Shown here: piece after piece, positions 60,004 through 64,000 of the stretch
Layout of the letters: every line of letters begins with the position of its first letter
Numbering within the stretch: position 1 is the first letter of the stretch
Assembly: GCA_032719365.1 (NCBI GenBank)
Contig: CM064875.1
Location: 14,061,816 to 14,125,815, forward strand
Length of the DNA: 64,000 nucleotides
Reading direction: 5' to 3'
Source: Prinsepia uniflora
Lineage: Eukaryota; Streptophyta; Magnoliopsida; Rosales; Rosaceae
Notes under the pieces: generated by a model
What the model was told of the DNA's origin: nothing
Database searches by the model: none
Seen by the model: only the letters and a program-made list of their open reading frames with translations
Made by a program: the position numbers and the translations under genes

Positions 60004-62150
60004 ACCTTCCCTCCTAAATTAATTTCGTCCTCGAAATTCCAATTGATCTAGTCTCAACGTTCATCCCTCCAAAATTTGTTCCGTTCTCAGAATTCTAACT
60101 ATCCCAATTTCACAACCACTCAGTGGAAAGTAAAATCGACCTCGTAACACGTGTACACTCGTACCCCAACTACTCAGAACACACTTGTCTGCACCTAAAC
60201 GTACCACTAGTACGTATGTCTTATTGACTCCATTCGACCCCATCGAATGACTGAAACCACTCGTTTTAAATTGACACCGCTTGTCGCAACAACTCAACGA
60301 TTCCTTTCTCAATCACCCATCATGGTACCTACTCCCACTGGGAGTCATCAGGCCTCACTCAATAATCCACGTTGACACATCCCGACAATCTGTCACCATT
60401 AGGAAGTTGTCAGTCGAAAACTGACACTAGACTCACTCGTGGCTACTCAAGCCACCAACATACCTAATTCAAATATATACCTACCAACATTTCACTCGAC
60501 TTGTGTGTAATTAGACTCATCGGAAATACCATGACCCATCGCATAGTATCCAATGTCCGATCTCGACCTCGGCTAATCCAATGGTATCGAAACCAATCCG
60601 GCTACCAACGCTCACCGATGTACCTCGGGTATGACCCGTGTACCATTACCTGACACTACAAGTCTGCAATGTATCGTACCTCGAACTAGGTACAAAGCAC
60701 ACACATCTATCCATCGTCCAGACTACAACCACCTAGGTCATAGCCAAAAGCGTTCCAATAATGGAGTACCTTTGCCCAATCCAGCATGAGACAAAACGAA
60801 CTCCATCCACCTCGGTTAATACATTCGATTTACTTCATAGGGAAGCCAATCCCACTATCCATACGTCTAAGGTTGACAACATTCGTCCATGTCGGAAACC
60901 TACTCACCCAAGTAATATACCATACGGAATCCCCTTCGAAAAGAAGTTCAGTCCCGTCATTTACGACTCACATACCAAAGTAAGGGCGATAATCTCCCTA
61001 TCTGGATCATCAAGATCACGATCCAGACACGGCACTGCGTCCCTGACTGGTAACATCCCGATCCTAGGTCGTCACAATGCCCAAAGTTCTCAACAACACA
61101 ATCCCGATCCACCTAGGATCCACCAGTTAACTATTAGACTCCGAACCATAGGGTCTTACACTCTCAACTAATCTGTATACTGTCACAACGTTCGACAACT
61201 AACTCCCACAACTAGACCGATCAGTCAACGACGAAAAACACGCCGAGACTGTGGGTCCCAACCATTTACCTTGTATCTATCCTTGTTATCCGCCTAGGAA
61301 AACTAAGGATGATCCAAAATGATGACGCTAAAACTCATCCTACGTGGATGCAATCAAAACTCGCTGCACTCACCATACCACGTAATTTAACACTATCTGC
61401 CACCAAGCAGAAAATGAGGAATCTCGCTAACCAAACTTCGATATACCCAATTCCTCCTGATGACCCAAGACAGTTCCCGGGTCCACCAACCAATATCTGA
61501 CCAGTGTACTGATGACAACGACCATCACCTACCCTGGCAAAACCTGAGAGGTCACCCTAGTGGCTTCGAAAATACCCCTTACCAATGCGGAACACCCGCA
61601 CAACTCTCGTTACCGCAACACAACCTCTCTTGATACCGTAGTTCCAACCCTGTCGGAACCAACGCATCCGGACATCAACTACGTGTCCCCCCTTTTTGAC
61701 TGGTTACTGACACATGCCCATTCGATGAAGTCACATCCCGACTCGTGACTCAAAGTTAGCCCAACACCGATACTAGCACCAGCGCCAGTACCAGCACAAC
61801 ACACTATTAACGATACTAGTAACAGCCCACCGGCATTCATACTAATATCAGTACAAAAATTATCAACATACAACCCTCCACACTTGCACACCGTGTGCAA
61901 ATCGGACAACCCTGGATCTCCGCTCATACCGAACGACGACCCCGTACCTCTACTCGTACCTTCTGGATCTCCGCTTATACCGAACGACGATCCCCATTAC
62001 TTCTGCCAAAAAGAAGAAAACTCAGCCACTCGTTCCCAGCATCCCTGGGTACGAACACCCTGACAACTTGTATGAGAATCGAGAATTACCCTCGATTCTC
62101 AATAATAATGACTGTAACCACTCCGATACTAGTGTCTGCTACAACCTCGT
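60004..62150 (-). other. Internal region of the derivative with no recognisable pol
   Basis: Between the 3' LTR and the gag/protease remnant there are about 2.1 kb where RT, RNase H and integrase should be. No frame on either strand gives any known domain; the plus-strand frame 60761-61171 (136 aa) is taken as chance. A ~30-bp direct repeat (ctggatctccgct(c/t)ataccg) occurs at about 61914 and 61965. Confidence 0.45.
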
Positions 62151-62156
62151 GCGGAC

Positions 62157-63345
62157 CTAACCAACAGACCTTGCTACCAAGACTCCGCAGAATCGTCTAC
62201 TACAATAATCAATGAGCGAACCGTGCTGCGTCAACCAATCCATTCCCAAGACAACATCCAAGGCATGGATATCCATAAGGATTAGATCAACTAGCGAATC
62301 TACATCCTCAACTCTCACCGGGCACCTCCGAATCATCTGATTCAGAAGGTACACGATGCCCATCGGGGTGCCAACACCCATTTCGCAATCTAAGGCTGAT
62401 ACCACACAGTCAAGCATACCACCACAACTCCTCAAAATAAAAGAATGGATAGCCCAAAACATCAAATAGCACACGTACAACAAGATTCGAGATACACTAA
62501 GTACCTGTACCGACACCGGGTGTCGTCCATCCTTGTTGCATCGTGACAGCAATTATACGAGCTCGTGGTCCAGTAGCCTGTCCGAGCCCACGTGCTCCAC
62601 GTCTCGCATTACCAGTTCCGCTCAGTCCTCGGCCTCCGATAGTGTTGGGAGCCGAACCTTGCACCACACCGGTGCCTCCCGTATCGTTACCCAAGTGCAC
62701 AGCTGGACAATCCCGAGCATAGTGACCCGAACCTCTGCATGCAAAGCAAATGATTACACCCAGTCCCTCAGCCGACTTACTGGATGCACCATTCCGAGGA
62801 AATTTCGATCCCGATTTCTGGGAACTCCAAAAGCGACCTGGCCCTCCTCGGCCACGCGATGATGTTCCACAACTGTGTCCTCCCTTCGCTCCTCTACGGC
62901 TCACTGTTCCAAGACACGGTCGATCCCTACGTCGTCCCTCACCAGATAATTGTAGTGCCCGGTGTGTCGCCACGCTAGACTCGACACGAACCGCGGCATC
63001 CACCATGTTCTTCAGGGTAGCATGACAGACAGTTGTCATACCCGCTCGGATCCCCTCGGAGCCCAAGCTCAAACCTTAGACATTTATCCTTCTCCGTCCT
63101 CACAAAGGCCGCTGCGAAGCGATAAAGTCTCACAAAGGCCTGCCCATAATCCGTTACTGACATATCACCTTGCTCAAATCGTAAAAACTCTGCCTCGCGG
63201 GCAGCGTGAAAAGATAGCGGGTAGGTCTGGTGATCCAAGAATTTCGCACGAAAGTCCTCCCAAGTAGTCGTGTGGACCGACCAACCAGACATCTCCAGGC
63301 CGTACCACCATTGGTACACATCTCCAGGCCGAAGTCGCGCCTCCC
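62157..63345 (-). pseudogene. Gag and protease remnant of the minus-strand Ty3/gypsy derivative
   Basis: On the minus strand, from 63345 down, the capsid part reads TTTWEDFRAKFLDHQTYPLS then EFLRFEQGDMSVTDYGQAF ... LRFELGLRG (63050-63290). After a frame change, a basic Arg/Gly-rich part and a CCHC zinc knuckle CFACRGSGHYARDC (62707-62748) follow, binding RNA. The protease region ends VDLILMDIHALDVVLGMDWL (about 62240-62300). Its active-site DSG is lost: the matching stretch reads D-V then, in another frame, WAIHSFI. No functional protease can be made. It belongs to the same group as the pol remnants elsewhere in the window, by LTR type. Confidence 0.85.
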
Positions 63346-64000
63346 CAGGCTTCCCGACAACGAATCGTGCGTCGTGACCTCTCCGGAAGGAACACATCTC
63401 AAACCGGAGGCGAGCGTCGTATCGTTGATCGCCGTGCACATAGCACCCGTCGCGACCACGATTTAGACCCGAAGGTCGTAAATAGCGTCATATGCCCGAG
63501 ATAAAACCAAATGGGTCTCATACTCGAGCTTATCCTTTTAAAATCCAAAACCAAATCATTTAAATCAATAAAGAAATACAGACCCGTATAGGTACTGTAT
63601 AGGGCCGAAACCTCGAAATACTTGCCTATACGTAACCACACATCCAAATGCACTCATGGCATCACAAACAAGTATTTAAAACATATAATAAACATTTATG
63701 CATGTACCAATTTAGAAAACAAGGTCCACTCACAGACTGTCCGAGCTGCCGCCTCGATTTGCGTGTCATACGGCTCCCCGAGCCGATCACCGTCACCGGG
63801 ACTCCCAAACCTGTCCAAATTTTAATATAAGGTTACTAACTACTTAATTAACCTCCCATTAAAGCCCCGTAATTTTCCTGAACTTTTAACTATTTTTAAT
63901 CCCGATCTGAAACCTTCTGATGCCCCGAACATTATCGAGACGGTGTCCGATCGACACGAAACCAGTCCCAAAATGTTCGTTACATCGAATAGAACGTTTT
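63346..64000 (-). mobile_element. Part of a minus-strand LTR, continuing past the window
   Basis: It matches 35490-36130 of the host LTR over its whole length (cctccccaggc, tcgtgacctctccgg, cgggactcccaaacctgtcc, aaaatgttcgttacatc). It joins gag directly at about 63345, so the LTR's 3' end, the primer-binding site and the leader are deleted. It probably was the 5' LTR of this element. Confidence 0.7.

Noticed and set aside
60761..61171. 136-aa plus-strand frame
   Set aside because: It runs opposite to the element it lies in and has no domain; GC-moderate sequence gives such frames by chance.

Overview
The window is nuclear DNA of a flowering plant, most likely a eudicot. It carries a plant-type glycerol kinase gene with four exons, a plant-only VQ-motif protein, a Cassandra TRIM element with 5S-rRNA-like LTRs, plant hAT transposons and chromovirus-type Ty3/gypsy elements. 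The repeat style would fit a woody rosid, perhaps Rosaceae, but that is only a guess. Only two host genes look intact. They lie together on the minus strand between about 45.6 and 56.0 kb; almost everything else is repeat.

Layout. 0-13 kb: a plus-strand Ty3/gypsy element whose pol has lost its RT core and RNase H. Its 3' LTR (1726-7458) is split by a minus-strand solo LTR (3723-6761, TSD AGGAT). A second plus LTR (7506-10667), an unclassified promoter-like block and a minus LTR remnant follow. 13-19 kb: decayed sequence with a LINE-type RNase H remnant and a plant-mobile-domain (PMD) gene remnant. 19.26-24.30 kb: a hAT element with perfect 8-bp TSDs, holding a second hAT that carries a broken transposase. 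24.4-29.5 kb: a decayed minus-strand Ty3/gypsy element. 29.5-41.5 kb: one minus-strand LTR broken up by a solo LTR (30191-35008, TSD GATAG), which itself holds another solo LTR (32292-34377, TSD CTCTC), by a plus LTR (36219-40009, with a 500-N assembly gap) and by a complete Cassandra TRIM (40287-41070). 42.3-45.2 kb: unclassified sequence and a non-autonomous hAT with three internal tandem copies.

45.5-56.2 kb is the gene island: a one-exon VQ protein (45572-46147, minus) and glycerol kinase (53418-56025, minus). Between them are about 7 kb of AT-rich non-coding DNA, a small poly(A)-tailed retroposed element, a short hAT MITE-like element and microsatellites. The VQ-glycerol kinase pairing resembles the Arabidopsis neighbours At1g80450 and At1g80460 (GLI1/NHO1). 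57.2-64.0 kb: a minus-strand Ty3/gypsy derivative with an LTR, about 2.1 kb of sequence with no recognisable pol, a decayed gag with a CCHC knuckle, and part of another LTR.

The strongest unexplained signal is inside the large (about 2.7-3.3 kb) LTRs. They hold arrays of short inverted repeats whose stems change sequence in step (for example GGGTC-TGG-GACCC, GGGCC-AAG-GGCCC, AGCGTC-TGG-GACGCT, GGCATC-TGG-GATGCC). They also hold a conserved palindrome around a G-box about 150-180 bp before a TATA-like sequence, and dense clusters of the bZIP octamer TGACGTCA. These look like an undescribed regulatory or RNA-structure architecture of this LTR superfamily.
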